From: Pogona vitticeps
Taxonomy: Eukaryota; Chordata; Lepidosauria; Squamata; Agamidae
Direction: 5' to 3'
Length of the DNA stretch: 64,000 nucleotides
NCBI RefSeq assembly: GCF_051106095.1
Contig: NC_135786.1
Coordinates: forward strand, 87,642,001-87,706,000
The translations under genes were made by a program, and so were the position numbers. Shown here one piece after another: positions 13,690 to 26,248 of the stretch. The first letter of the stretch is position 1, and every line of letters begins with the position of its first letter. Under the pieces are notes generated by a model, which saw only the letters and a program-made list of their open reading frames with translations, was not told the origin of the DNA and did not search any database.

Positions 13690-13812
13690 TTAATTAATTA
13701 ATTGTTATAAATTTTTTTAGAACTTGTTATCCTTATGTTGTAAGCCGCCTAGAGTGGTCGAAATGACTAGATAGGCGGGGTATAAATACAATAAATAAAT
13801 AAATAAATAAAT
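13690..13812 (+). repeat. LINE-type 3' tail with (AAAT)n end
   Basis: GTAAGCCGCCTAGAGTGG, then GATAGGCGGGGTATAAATA, ending in six or more AAAT units. It is a typical squamate CR1/L2-like tail, less diverged than the copy at 10560. Confidence 0.6.
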
Positions 13813-14099
13813 AAATAAATATTTGATTTGAAATATTCTTCCAATTTCAACTGACCAAGAAAGGATGTGTTTCATTATAGTATAGTCTCCTTAAGAGACG
13901 TGCTACTAGAGCGGTTCCCAGCAGTTAACTGAATGTAAGGGTATGATTACTAGCAGAATTTAGCAATAGGATATCTGTGCCCTTTGGGTTGGTCTAATAA
14001 AAATGTTACCTGAATATTAATAAGAGAATGTAAGTTCTGTCCATTTGACTTTATTTATGCCTCCGTACCATACAAGAGGAAAAGGGGATGACATAGGAC

Positions 14100-14238
14100 G
14101 AGATAGTTGGACAGTGTCATCAAAGCGACCAACATGAATTTAACCCAACTCCGGGAGGCAGTGGAAGACAGGAGGGCCTGGCGTGCTCTGGTCCATGGGG
14201 TCACAAAGAGTCGGACACAACTTAACGACTAAACAACA
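14100..14238 (+). repeat. RTE/BovB LINE 3' tail
   Basis: It runs from ATAGTTGGACAGTGTC through CGGGAGGCAGTGGAAGACAG to GAGTCGGACACAACTTAACG and ACTAAACAACA. The translated ends of the longer copies at 26588 and 55034 carry the same sequence. It is a heavily 5'-truncated insertion. Confidence 0.8.
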
Positions 14239-15774
14239 GCACCCATACAAATAAAAACAGTGATATGCCCTAGGAACTCTGTTATTTGCAAACATATACT
14301 GTATGTTCCTTGTTTTAAAAATTGCTAATTAATGCTTCTTTTTAATTCTTTTACCATTTAACCCCAGGCAGTAAGTCATTATTCAGTGGGGCAAGACAGT
14401 GCTCTGTGTAGCGAACTACACTTCAGAAATAAGTCTATTTCTTTTACTGTGACTGTTCAAGTCTGTACAATTAACAGACACCTCATAATTACAAGCATTT
14501 CACCCTTCCTACGCCTGTACAACAATACACAGAGCGTAATGTTATTGTGCAACCAATACTTAGAATGCTTCTGCTAATTATATTTTTCTGAAGGAGTGTT
14601 TTGCAATAAACCTAGGAGGATTTAGAGCAATGAAATTTTAAACCAGACATAATCCTAAAACAGAACTTAAAACAAAATGGGAAGGGGGAGCCACCCTTGA
14701 AAAGCATTTTCCACTGTAGCTATTTAGTATGTGGAAAAGTTAAAACATGAAAGAAATTATACTAGAAAGTAAGTACTTATAGTTAACAAGGGACCACACA
14801 CTGTTCAGAAGACAAGGGATATCTGAATTCCTATTAACTTAAGAGTTGTTTTTGTAGGCAGTGCTGTAGCAAAACCTGAGATCACCAGGTCAAAAAGACT
14901 TGGAACTATTGCACATACACATCCTGGCTTCCCTATTCCCTCTTCCACTTAGCTGCAACCCCCGCAGTAGCTGAGAGAGAAAATTATTTTCCCTAGAACA
15001 GTGTATTGTTGCGAGCACTCCCCTTTGCAATGCAACACATTCTGAAGTGTTTTGGTCTTGAATGTGCAATTAAGAACCATTCATTTTACAAAAGACCTGT
15101 TGCTCATATCTTGACATGGACTGATCCAGCTGCCTGCATTTTGAACTCTCTAGACTTTCATGAGGAGCACCTGCTCTTTCAAAGTTATTACCACACAGCT
15201 GTTCGTAAGGAAAAACTAATGCAAGTAGTCTTCTCATATGAATTCTATATTTCTGAATGAGAAGACATAAGCCAGACTGCAGCTTGAAGTGCTTCATTTT
15301 TCTCAAGAAGATCTAAGGCAGAAGTGAACACCTGCGCCCTTCTGATGTTCTGGCCTTCAAACACCTATTAGCCCTAGCCTGTATAGCCAGTGGCGAGGAC
15401 TGAGGTTGAAGTCCTAAACATCTAGAGGGCCACAGCTGCCTGCTTTAATCTAGGAAAAATGTGCACAAATAAAATAAAATTCCAAGACTACTGTAACGGC
15501 CCTGCAGAAGAGAAAATTTTGATTTTGCCGAGACGTCCTACTCCTGCACAGGCAAATGATCCTTGTCTTCCTTTGTATTAGGTCACTTTAGCAGGATCCC
15601 AAAGACGTAAAACTTTGGCTGTTAGTGAAACAACTCTATGGAAACAATCCTCAGGTGCATTTATTTGGGTAAGTTCTTGAAGCAACCGGGGACTGCTTCC
15701 AATTGGATTTACCACACAATCCTGTACAGGTCTACTTTGAGGGAAGAACGGCAGAGCTTAGCCCCAAGTTAAGT

Positions 15775-15980
15775 AGGTTGGTGTTATGTGCTGTCAAGCT
15801 GCTTCCAACTGACAGTGACCTTCACGTGGTTTTCAAGGTATGTAAAATGTTCTGGGAGTGGTTTACCATTACTCCGCCCCCCTTCCGTGAATTTTCATGG
15901 GAGAACAGAGATTTGAACCCAGGTCTCCTAAGCCCAAATTTGTCACTCTTATCCACTTCACCACGCTGCCTCTCAAACAG
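15775..15980 (-). repeat. tRNA-derived SINE
   Basis: Read on the minus strand, it starts with a tRNA-like head (GCGTGGTGAAGTGGATAAGA, then a B-box-like GGTTCAAATC). It ends near 15785 in a tail related to GACTTGACAGCAC. Copies of the same type are at 18235 (+), 32053 (-), 35085 (+), 36965 (+) and 45125 (-). Confidence 0.6.
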
Positions 15981-16923
15981 ATACAGACTACACCTTTAGT
16001 TGAGGTATGACTATATGGCCTAAGTACTGTATAACCAGAGGTCTCAACTGGAAGAGACCCATTACATCAACTGCTGCATGGCGAGTCACCACTAACATAC
16101 ATCCCAGTGACCCAGTGATCTACCCTAGATGGGATTACCAACTGGATTCAGGCCAATTTTATTAAAATATACATTTAGCTGTTTGTCTGCTAGAATAGGA
16201 ATAACAACTCACAAATCTGCTTGCAAACAAAGAGTTTCCTCCTGGATTTTAGACACTTAAACTTTAAGAATTTAATAAAGCTTTAAATAACTCATATACA
16301 TAACTTACTCACATTAATCACACATGTACTGTATAAACTAGACCTATGGCTATGTTTAGTTTTTTAGAAGAAAAAAACACCAGAAACACAAAACAAGTTG
16401 AATGAAACAGGGTACTACAATGGTTCTCTCTATTTATCCTGACTATTCCAACCAGAAGTTATTTGACAAAAAGCTATGTAATGACAAAAATATGCTCAAT
16501 ATTTACCACTATCTTTTAACAGTGTACTCTTATGCAGACTTACCTGAAAATAAGTCCTACTGAATATATACCAATGTACATATGCCTGTGATTTGATGGT
16601 GTGACTCCAATTTACATTTCTGCTTCTGCTGAAATTTTACTATTTAAGTTCTACTAAGTCAGAGGCAATTATTATAGTGGCTGCAATGCCAAGCATACCA
16701 TACCAAGACCTGTTTGTTTTTAAGGGGTTAGTCTGAATTTATTTTTGATGAGTAGCATCTTTTGTATCTCTCCGCATCCCTCAGTCTGGGAAGCCTGACA
16801 AGGAAACACAGCGACTGAAATCCTGTTGCTTAGCATAATAAACTGCACTAGAGCAAGACAATACCATTCATTCAAGATTTGATGAGTCTATTCCTCTTGA
16901 TTCAAAATGGATCTAGTTTAGTA

Positions 16924-17028
16924 TAGTAAGTCACAACTAGAGTAGGCCCATTTGAATCAATGCACATGGAGGAGTTGATTCATCAAACTACCACTGATTC
17001 AATGGGCCTATTCTAGTGCAACTTACTA
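16924..17028. repeat. Imperfect inverted repeat
   Basis: The left arm (16924-16960, TAGTAAGTCACAACTAGAGT...) is the approximate reverse complement of the right arm (16995-17028, ...TTCTAGTGCAACTTACTA). The spacer is about 34 bp. The arms share GGCCCATTTGAATCA / TGATTCAATGGGCC. They look like two head-to-head copies of a common squamate interspersed motif. Confidence 0.65.
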
Positions 17029-18234
17029 CATTAAGCAAGAGGATGTCAGCCAATGTCAAATTCTACTGAATTGCAGGTCTTGTCCTTAAAATGTATGTTT
17101 CATGATGTGGAATATGAAGTGTCACGTTCCCAAGGTGCCATAAAACTGTTTGAATGACCTTAGCCCAGTTGACTCTCTCAGACTGTCCTACCTAATACTG
17201 CTGTTGTGAAGAAAAGGCATAAGGGGAAATGGTAGAACATAAATACTATATAGCATATTATTAGTTATCCGTTTTATTGATCTTAACCAGAAAACTGTAC
17301 AGAATAACACAACTAGTCTGAAAAGGCATAGCAAGCGCTCTTTCACATTAAGCCTGCAGAATTTCTGAGACAAGCACTGAATACTATGACTTCCCAGTAA
17401 AAGAACCATGACTCTCTCCCTCTAGTTCAGTGTCTAGTGTCTCCTTTCTCTATGTAAAACTGGACTATTTTGTAATAATCTGAACATGTTAAAATCGAAT
17501 ACAGAGACCTAACAAGTGGGAAAGTTGCTTCACATGTAGGCACTTGAATAAGTGAGTTATTAACTCACTTTAGCAATACATGGAAGATTAATATATAAAA
17601 GGAAGCATTTTCTGGAACTATCAATGTTGGTTTGGCAACATTTCTTGGAATGCCTCACCCTTGTGTGCCCACAGAAATAATGCGAGGAAACAGTGCTTGA
17701 ATAGGCACATTCATACATTGGGGTTCGGGGGTTGTCCCTGCCCAATGCACCTTGCTTTCTTATAACCAGAGCTGCTGAAATACAGTACACTCCTCAGTCT
17801 TCAACTGGCCACTGGCCATACATGGATAGGGATGGATCAGAAAGGGAATATGACATTCCTTGTCCTCAAACTAACATTTGGGGGGGGGGATTAAAGTTAT
17901 GGTTTAATTAACAACTCATTTCCTAAATTCCACACAAATTTGAAAGGAAATACAATTAAAATATTTGAAGTGTGGCATAGGAGATAAACTAGTAAACAGG
18001 CAAAGCACAAGGTCTTGCAATATATGGGCTGGACTTACTTAATCACTCTTAAAGTTCACCAATTGCAACGAATGAGACTTGTTAGTCATGACAAACTTAA
18101 GTCCGGCTGATTCCAAGTAGTCTGCTCTGAGAATGATTAAGTCTGGATCCATCCCTTTATCTGCAGCACAGAATGTCCTATCAAGTCTGGATCCTTCCTC
18201 TGCCATGTCCTCTGTAAATCAAGGAGTACAGGAG

Positions 18235-18400
18235 GCATTGGGGGAGGACTAAGATTCAGGAGACCTGAGTTCAAATCCCCACTTGGAAACTTGCAGGTGG
18301 ATGGCAATGACAAACCACTCTGAACATCTCATGTACCTTAAAAACTTTATCAGGGTTGCCATAGCTAATAAGTGACTTGACAGCACTTAACATAAGGCAC
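18235..18400 (+). repeat. tRNA-derived SINE
   Basis: The B-box-like region GAGTTCAAATCC follows CAGGAGACCT. The 3' end GGTTGCCATAGC ... AGTGACTTGACAGCACTTAA is shared with the RTE-like LINE tail at about 31995-32052. This suggests that LINE type supplied the retrotransposition machinery. Confidence 0.6.
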
Positions 18401-19032
18401 CTGTTGAATCCATGGGACACAACTGTGCTTTAACTTGGCTGGCTCATGCCAAAGCCCAAGACATTAGTAACCAGAATACCAGAAGTAACTCAACCTGAAA
18501 CTCCACAGATTTGTAAGAGGCACAGTGGTTAGGAAGAGCATTACAAACAATCTACACCATTAAAATGCTACTTTTTCTCCTATGATTTCAGCAAACTGGT
18601 TCTGCTAAATGCCTTTCATTTATTTGCATTTGCATGCTTTTTAAATTAAACATGCTGTTAAGCATGGTACCACACTGAACATTATTATTGTAGTTTCTCA
18701 GCTTCACTTGTCACTGCTGTGAAGAATAACGTTACTCGGACCAAAAAAAAGCCAAAAAAAAGCCAGGCTACTCTGCCATCAGCGCTTGTGAAGAGCTTGG
18801 CTGCTCTGGCAAAGGCAAGAAAACCGCTCAGGCAGAACTGCTACTTTTTAAAAGGCAGGGCTTCCAACAGCAATTCTTCAGGTCAAGCTCCTCCCAAGCA
18901 AGGAGAAGCTAGAAATGTGGTATATACATACCAACTGGGGCTGCAACCTTTTATGACCTCCCCATAAAGCAGGGCGGCGGGACCCTGAGGAAGGGAAGGG
19001 GGCAGTCGGAGGCGGCGGGGGGGGGCATTTAC

Positions 19033-20653
19033 CTGTCAGGAAGATTCTTTGGTCTGCAGGGGGCAGGAAGGCCCGGCCGCCGCTTGGGCCCCTCGAGGGG
19101 CCGGAGGGAGGAGAGGCTCGGCCCCCCTCTGCTCTGCCCAGAAGGGGCCCACAGGTCCCGACGGCCTTGGCGGGAGGAGAAGGGGAGGAGGGCGCTCCCG
19201 CGGCCTGGACCCGGCCTCTCATGCCCAGGGAGAGAAGGCGCCCTTTGTACATCCACTTCTGCAGCTTCCTCACCGTCACGGCCGGCGGCTTGAAGGGGCC
19301 CTCGTGGAGGGGCGAGGGGCTTCTTTTCTCGCCGCCGCCGGCACCCGCCGACGGGTCCACGGGGCCCATGGCCTGGCCCAGGGCGCTAGAGATCTCCGGC
19401 CCGAACTTGGGAACCAACAGCGGCTCCACGTCCTCGCGGAGAGCCGGCGGAGGCGCCTCGCCAACGCGGCTGTTGCTGCTCGGGCTCCGCTGGCAGCGGC
19501 TGTCTCCGGAGCAGCCAGCGGCAGATGCGAGCAAACCAGCTTCCCGCCTTATGCCAGGAGGTGGTGGCGGCGGCGGCGGCGGTTCCTTGTGCAGCAGGTG
19601 GCCGCGGGCAGCCTCCCGTTCGCCCGGCCGGAGCTCCCCGTCGCTCCGACACCTCCGCCAGGGCGGCGATGGGGCTGAGGACTGGGCGCGGAGAAGGCTC
19701 TCCAGGCTCTTGCTGATGCCCGGGCGCCAGAGAGGGCTCCCGGCTGCGCTTCGGGGGCCGGCATCGGACGCTTGCACCTGAGAGCAGTCGCCCTCGCAGG
19801 GGGAAGCCGAGCCGCTCCCGCTCTCCTGGCCCTCGACAGCTCCGAAGGAAGGCGGGCGGGGGGCGGGTTGGCGGCCCCGGACTTCGGCGCTAGGGCTCGC
19901 CGGGGGCAGGTCGTGCATGGCGTGGATGAGCAGGTAATAGGCCTCCTGGAGCTGGCTGCGGAGCCTGCCGGTGCTCTCCCGCGCCCGGGCCCTGTTGTGG
20001 TTGTGGTTGTTGCCGCCGACGGGGAGGGCGCCCACGCTGCCCTCTTGCCTCCCCCGAGCCTCTTCGTGCGCCCCGGGCGCTCCTTGGCAGCCCCAGCCGG
20101 GCAGCAGGCTCCCGTTGTCGTAGTAATCGTCGTCTTCGCTCCCGCCTCCTCCTTGCTCCAGGGCAGCAGCAGATCCCGATCCCGCGCCTCTCGGGGTAAA
20201 GGAGGAGGAGGAAGAGGAGGAGGAACAGAGCTCGGCCGGTGGAAGCGCCCGAAGCCCCCGGGGGCTGGGCGGATGCTGCGGGGACCCTTCCTCGCCGCTT
20301 CTGGGAGGGCAGGGGCCGGCTCCTCCGGGCACCTTTTCCCCAGCCATCGCCGCCCTTCCTCGCGTGGACCAAGCGGCCACCTCCCGCCTGGCTCCCGGCT
20401 CCTCCGAGGCAGGCACCCGGACCTCCTCCCCAGCGGCCGTCCGCCGGTCCAGCAGCGCGGAGGGCGCGATCCCCGTCGCCGCTCCGTTGCCTTGGAAGTG
20501 GAGACCCCGTTGGGCTTTACTCCGAAGGACGCCGCCGGCGCCGCCTCCCGCCCCGTCTTTGGCGTGCCCGGCCGCTTCCTCGGAGGCGGTGGCCCCGCGC
20601 TGCGAGCGCCTGCCCCGCAGCTTGGAGAGAGTCCTGCGGAGCGGGTCAGCCAT
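19033..20653 (-). CDS. SYDE2: SYDE2, coding exon 1
   Basis: Encodes residues 1-540 of SYDE2, a RhoGAP family protein related to Drosophila RhoGAP100F and worm SYD-1, which act in presynaptic assembly and Rho signalling. The start MADPLRRTLSKLRGRRSQRG matches the vertebrate SYDE2 N-terminus, and its ATG has G at -3 and +4. The N-terminus is long and disordered, with a poly-Ser run near residues 140-151 and poly-Pro near 356-365. A conserved block lies at about 455-481 (AVTVRKLQKWMYKGRL, then LSLGMRGR). The donor is CTGACAG/GTAAAT at 19033/19032. The in-frame continuation past this point is intron, so the long open frame down to 18878 is not all coding. With exon 2, 777 residues are in the window; human SYDE2 is about 1,190, so the C2 and RhoGAP part is missing only because the window ends. 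Base composition is extremely GC-rich, typical of a CpG-island first exon. Confidence 0.92.
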
Positions 20654-21281
20654 GCCTCCTCGTCGTCGTCCTCCTCCGCACGCCTCCTTTCAGCGAGTGG
20701 CTCGGGCCCCCGGCGAGCCTGAGGGTCTGGCGGCAGGGTGGCCCTCGGAGGAAGGCGGCGGCGGGAGCGGGAGTGGCGGCGGCAAGCGCAGCACACGGTC
20801 GTCCGCCTGGCAGGAGTTGCGCCCCATGGTCTCTCTAGGAGCTGGTGGTCGGGGGTGAGCGCCTGGCTCTCGGCTTTCGCGGCGGCGGCTGCCGTTCACA
20901 TACTTGGCATAGCTGAGCGGGGTGAGAGGGCGCCCTGCAATGCGCATGCCTCGCTGCCAAGCAGCTGGTTCTGAGCGCGCTCCCAGGAGCACAACCCGGG
21001 CCCCGGCCTCCTCCTCCTCCTCGTTTCAGCCCCGGGGCTACACAGGCTGGGAGAGGAGGAGGACGACGACGTCGGGAGGAACAACAACGGCGGCGAGGGA
21101 TTTTTTTTTTCTCCCCCCCCCCGCCTCCCCTTCGCACGCGCCGGGCGGGGCCACGAAGGAGCGGCTCCCTCCCCTCCCTCTCCTGAACATTAACCCTTTA
21201 ACGGGTCCCCTGAAGAGCTCGCTCCCAGAGAGCTGCGCCGCGAGCCAAGCCTGAGGAGAGAAAGAAAGAAAAAAAGCCGAA
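20654..21281. promoter_or_regulatory. SYDE2 CpG-island promoter, possibly bidirectional
   Basis: GC-rich, CpG-dense sequence upstream of the SYDE2 ATG, continuous with the GC-rich first exon. GC content falls sharply after about 21250. No TATA box was seen in a placed position. It should contain the SYDE2 transcription start. A possible plus-strand first exon begins at 21282 on its other side, so divergent transcription is plausible but not shown. Confidence 0.6.
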
Positions 21282-21357
21282 ATGTTAGCTCTCGTGAAAT
21301 GGCCCCCTTGCCTATTGCTGGGGCGACTTCTTTTCCTCATAGGTAGAAATTCAACAG
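21282..21357 (+). CDS. Possible first coding exon of an unrecognised gene (signal peptide)
   Basis: An ATG with G at -3 opens 25 codons plus one base: MLALVKWPPCLLLGRLLFLI, then GRNST. This would make a good signal peptide, with a basic residue followed by a long Leu-rich core. It is cut by a strong donor, AACAG/GTGAGA, at 21357/21358. It sits just outside the SYDE2 CpG island on the opposite strand, where divergent transcripts are common. Against it: no human gene is known to me here, no convincing second exon was found, and a non-coding divergent transcript could give the same picture by chance. Confidence 0.25.
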
Positions 21358-24300
21358 GTGAGACATCCCGACTCCCGAATCAAGCTGCAAATGCAATAGT
21401 CGAGGCTAAGTGGATTACCTGCCCGTCTTGCCAAGAAAAGAGAACAAGTCTTCCCCACGGTGCTGTGAGGAAGGCTCTGTGTTCAGATTTTACCTTTTAC
21501 GATGAGCAAAAGGCATTTAAGTGCCTGAGTCTCTTCCCCCCCCCCCAGAGGCGCAATGGGAATAAAAAGGATGCATGCACAGGGTGGTTAGAAGAATGAA
21601 TTAAGCGAAAAGCTCTTCGAGCGTTCTGCAAATTCACAATCGCTTTGGAGAAAGATGCCCTAAGAATCAATAATAGAGTTAGTTGTTGTGCTGATGAGCA
21701 AATGCTCATGTTTCTCCACAGGCATCCACTTCAGCAGGATGGCTTTAGACTCCTGTAAGATTTAACATCTTCAGGAGAGGTAGGAGATGGGCCGTTGTCT
21801 TTGTTCTGGACCTGCTTTCTCCCTCACACAGACCTGGAGGTTTCCTTGTAGCAACACTAGAGTTTCTGCCTTCTCCAAATTGCACATATTCATGCAAGAG
21901 GTTGAGGAGAATCTGTTAAAGCAAATGGATGGCTTCTGCATAGTAAAATTTGAATATATGTATATAAACACTGGATCACAAAGATTACTCCCTAGCACAC
22001 AATTTCTCGGAATTATGGAGGAAACAAGACCCCATATAGAAGTTTGCTCCCCAGTTCCTATGAAAATATGGCAGTCTATCCTCAAAGGATCCACTTTCCC
22101 TTTCTCTGGAATCCACTGCAAATGGGGACACTCCCTTTTTGGGACCAGCACCATGACAAGGCCCTTAGCTGTTGTCTCCACTGCTACAACCTTCCCAATG
22201 GGATACTAGACAGACCCTTTTTTTTCTTTCAACGGGTGGGTTATTTCTGCATTCCAGAGTGCCAAAGAGAAAGCAAGGATGCTGACAGACAAAATAGGCA
22301 CTATTTGGTGGCAGCTGTGGCATCGGACAGTTTATTTTTGGATCCGTGTGCCAACTGGCAGACAGGAGGGACTTCTGAGCCAACTGCTGGCCTTGACAGG
22401 GTTAAGTAAGGACACTGCACTGGCCTGGTGTCCCAAAGGGGGAGGAACCCTCTGTCCAAAACCAGGAATTGCAAGGCAAGGTCAGAGACTGCTCTGCAAC
22501 ATGCTGATGAGCTGGAAATTGTGATGTGTTTTGCTCTCTCTCAGAAATTGTGCAACTCCTAGAGCAATGCAGCCGATCATCATAAAAGCTATAGAAGAAG
22601 ATACAGTATTTGCATTTCTCCCCCCCCCCCCCGGCGTGCCATTTTCAGTTTTGTTGTTAGTGATGAAATAACTGTGTGGTGGTGTCATGAATGTTTCATG
22701 AACGTTTCTAGAGATTGGGATAATGGCTAGAATCTTGCTAGCCTTCAAATCAGGTTTGTTTAACATGCCATGGCTAACTGTGGCTAGGCTGGCATGTTGT
22801 TGGGGTACAACTTGGTTGCACATTGAGATGTCTTACCAGGCATGTCACCAGACACGACCCAGAATCAATTAGCAGCAGCAAATTATACGAAGCTTACACA
22901 AGTACAAAGAGGCTTCTGGCCAAGAACTGAACTTATAGCAGTTTATTAGCATAGTTTTAAGCCAATTAAAAATTACTGAAGATTTTTTTATAAAGGTTGT
23001 CACTTTATTTCTCACGTATCTTCCTTTATAAACACAGTACTGAAAAAACCCAGTAAATGCTGTTCAGCATGCTACAATATAGATTAGGAACTGGTCAAAA
23101 TACTTAAATGGGATTCAATTGGTAGTATACTGTGCATGTTTTGTAGAATTATTTGTTTGTGCTCTCAACCCATATTTCAAAAAAAATGAGAAACACGAGA
23201 AAAGCATCGGGATGATAGAGTTGCAGAGAATTTTTTTTCCTTCTTTGTTTTTGTGTGAGGGTACAAAAGGAGAAGTCAAACAAGGGCAACAGCTGGCCTT
23301 GTATAACAGCAAATGTGCCGTGGAAGAATAGGTCACAAAGTGGTTTTTGAGGAAGAGCCTTTTGAACAAGCTTCACAAGCTGATATTAAAAACTTCGTCA
23401 GTGTTCTGCTAACACAGCTCCATCTTGGGAGGCTATTTGACTCAAGATGACTTTGAAATTGGGTTGCCAGATGTCTCTTTTTCTAAAAAAAAAAAAATGG
23501 GTAGCCTTTATGTAAGCCTTTTATTGCTGAACACGTTCTCACTGCACAGAACTCCCTGCCACAGGCTGATTTATCATCATCTGATAAAACTTTTAATAGA
23601 AGCCAGCATGTCAGCTACATGGTAAACAGTGCCCAAAGACCAAATTGTGGGGTGGTCAGTCATTCAGTGTACACTTTCAAGATTCACTTACTTCTTAATA
23701 CTCCTGTGGCAAAAGGACCCTGTAAAGGTGTATGAGACCCTGAGAGCAAAATTAAAAGAACATTGATTTTTGGTTGGTTTTGAAATTTTCTAAGATGTAG
23801 TGCTCTGACTCTTGGTTGAAATGGAATGGACATTTCCACAGTCTCCTGTTATCATGGGAATACTGTATGAAGGTTTAAGAGCACCTGGAGAAGACTTGCC
23901 TTCTTGATGATGAGTTTCAGGCTTAGTTCTCATATTCAGCTGATGAAGAAGGAAACTGGGCTCTGGACTGTATTCCTTGAAAGTGCATCTTAGGGTTCAG
24001 GCGATCAAAGGCTTCCACATAAATAATTTACTTTTTAAAATCCTTCCACATTAAAAATAATTATATTTAGAAGTACAAGCATAGTCTTGTGATGATAATA
24101 TAGCAGAGTACTGCAAAGTACAGCTCTCCGGATGTTGATGGACCACAGCTGCCATCATCCCTTATTACTGGCTATGCTGGTGTGGGCTGATGGGTGTTGC
24201 AATCTAACGAGATTGACGGGGTATAGATTGGCAAGGAGCCCCTACCTGAAATTCTTGCTGTCCCCCTGCTGTATAAGTGGTATGGTCAACACACAGGTTT

Positions 24301-26212
24301 ACTTCACATTTGTGAGCAGGTCCTTCCAAAATTACTAGCCTACAAACAAACAACCACCATAACTGGGTACTGGCTATGGACTGATAGACAGCTGCAGTAC
24401 TGTCCCATAACAGCCTATTGGGTTTCTAAAGGCTGTTACTAAGGAGATACAGGATGCTGAATCCTCCTGCATCAACTCGCCTTAATTGAATTCCTGGTCA
24501 CCTGCAGTGACCAGGCTAGTGTTTAAATACAAGGATCTTTCATTTTCTCATTAGTTGTTTATCTTAAGATTGAGATCTAAATGAAAAAGTACAACACAGT
24601 GTGTGCACGTTCTCAAAATAAACATCAGAAGCATTCAACCAAATAAATTCTGGTTTCTTCTGGCAATTTTTTTAAAAAAAATAAAATTTCCAAAGTATTT
24701 TTCACAATCGGAAATATTGTTGATCTTTCTTTGAGACAAGTACTGTAATAGCTTCAACTTATTTCCCCCACAATATCCTTTGGCATTTGAAGGATGACAT
24801 TGCTACAGGTCTTTCACAACAGGGAGGGAAAAGTCAGGGAACGGGGAACAGATTGCAAAGGATATGTAATGATCCCATTCTGACTCTGTAACAAGGGGCT
24901 ATTAATGAATCTTTCTTTCATGGAATATTCAATAAGTAGGTTTGCAGAAATTCAGATTATAAATCTGAAGTCTGTTATTACTTGCTTTCATGGAAAAAAC
25001 ACTCCTAGAGGGCAGTTTTTTGTTGTTACATATTGCTGAGTGTTTACAAAGCCATAACTGTGACAGGACCTTAGAAAGCAACAGCCCCCCCAAAAATGCA
25101 GGCCCTGGCACAAAAAGCTTACAGCTCTTTTTCCCATTAGGATAATGTGGGGAGGAAAGGGGAAGGTACCAAACAAGGTGGTTGAATGAAGAGACCATCA
25201 CAACACAGGACAGACATGAACAGACACAGTTGAGTGGCCTTAAATAGCTTTACAGCTTGGGATGGGGACTAAAAGCACAAACATATATTTATTATATCTG
25301 AAGAATGGATATTGTTAACATTGTTCCACACATTTTTATGACTTGGATATTAATCTTCATTTTGGGAAGAAATCAAAATTAAATTCTCGTATTAGGCAAT
25401 ACGTAGTGGCAGCAGAAGGAATCACAGTTGACAATGCAACAGTGATTGCCTTGAGATCAACTAATGCCTTAAGCCTGGGGATCAACTAAACTTCTTTGTT
25501 TATTCAAGGATGCCCCAAAGTCTGAATTTACAGTTTGTGAGGAGAATATGAAAGCACCTGAACAAAGTACTGTATAGACATGAATCTCGTAATGGTGGTA
25601 TTTTTTATTGGCCTGGTGTTAGGGTGCCCCCTATGGGATGAAATGAATGTTTATTGGCATAACGTTGATAAAATAAAATAAAAGCTAATAAAAATACACT
25701 GAAAATCTTTCATGCATTCCAATAACTTAATAAGTCAGCCTATAAAATTAGCACTTGTTTTTAGTGCCAGGGATGGAATAACTGATGCTTCAACCAAGGA
25801 CAAATATGGCTCTGAACACATACAGAATGTTTTTCCCTAACATCATTTTGTGAAAAGCCACAAAAACTCTCCACACAGCTTGCCATTTCTGTAATTTAGA
25901 ATTTATTTTTCAGTATGGAGTCATCTGAGGGTGAATTCAAACAATTTTTGAATCATCAAGAAGAAGAAAACAAAGCTACAACAATTATTTTTGGTGGATA
26001 ACAGAAGTCCTAAACTACCATGATATGTGCAGCTTGTACAAGAACTATGTTCATGCACTGCAAAAATCAAAATCACATGAATATGAGTCACAACCCAGCC
26101 TTAGAACATGCAAAGCAAAAGCAAGAAGGAATTGAGTTAACATGATCCAGCACTAAGCTCTGCTTCATATTATGGCTTTTTTCTCTTAACGGCAGGCAGA
26201 CTGAACATGCCT

Positions 26213-26248
26213 ATACATACATGCATGCACACACATGCATGTATGTAT
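26213..26248. repeat. Perfect 15-bp palindrome, alternating purine-pyrimidine
   Basis: The arm ATACATACATGCATG (26213-26227) and its exact reverse complement (26234-26248) flank a CACACA loop. Almost every step alternates purine and pyrimidine, so the site could form a cruciform or Z-type DNA. It probably arose from a decayed CA/TACA microsatellite. Confidence 0.85.

Larger units (their letters stand above)
10383..19032 (-). other. SYDE2: SYDE2 intron 1
   Basis: Intron between SYDE2 exons 1 and 2, bounded by GT at 19032 and AG at 10383 on the minus strand. It holds LINE-type 3' tails (10560-10775, 11855-11955, 13690-13812), a BovB tail (14100-14238), tRNA-type SINEs (15775-15980, 18235-18400) and an imperfect inverted repeat at 16924-17028. 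The remainder looks unique, and no other coding exon was seen. Confidence 0.75.

Noticed and set aside
18878-19032. Continuation of the SYDE2 exon 1 frame past the donor
   Set aside because: The frame is open by chance. The GTAAAT donor at 19032 joins exon 2 in the correct phase, and the residues after it do not look like SYDE2.
19049-20858. Several long plus-strand open frames opposite SYDE2 exon 1 (up to 316 codons)
   Set aside because: They are Arg/Ala/Pro/Gly-rich shadows produced by the very high GC of the exon. The minus-strand SYDE2 frame has clear homology and splice sites.
21787-22409. Two overlapping plus-strand frames (140 and 121 codons) after a good acceptor-like tract
   Set aside because: No recognisable homology. 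The frames cannot be joined in phase to the possible exon at 21282, and no proper donor follows. Kept only as context for the candidate-gene finding.
22545-22671. Open stretch following CTCTCTCTCAG that reads like a peptide
   Set aside because: It runs into a poly-C tract and a stop with no usable donor. Too short and unsupported.
25325-25490. Plus-strand open frame of about 54 codons
   Set aside because: No donor, no homology, and a length within chance expectation for this composition.
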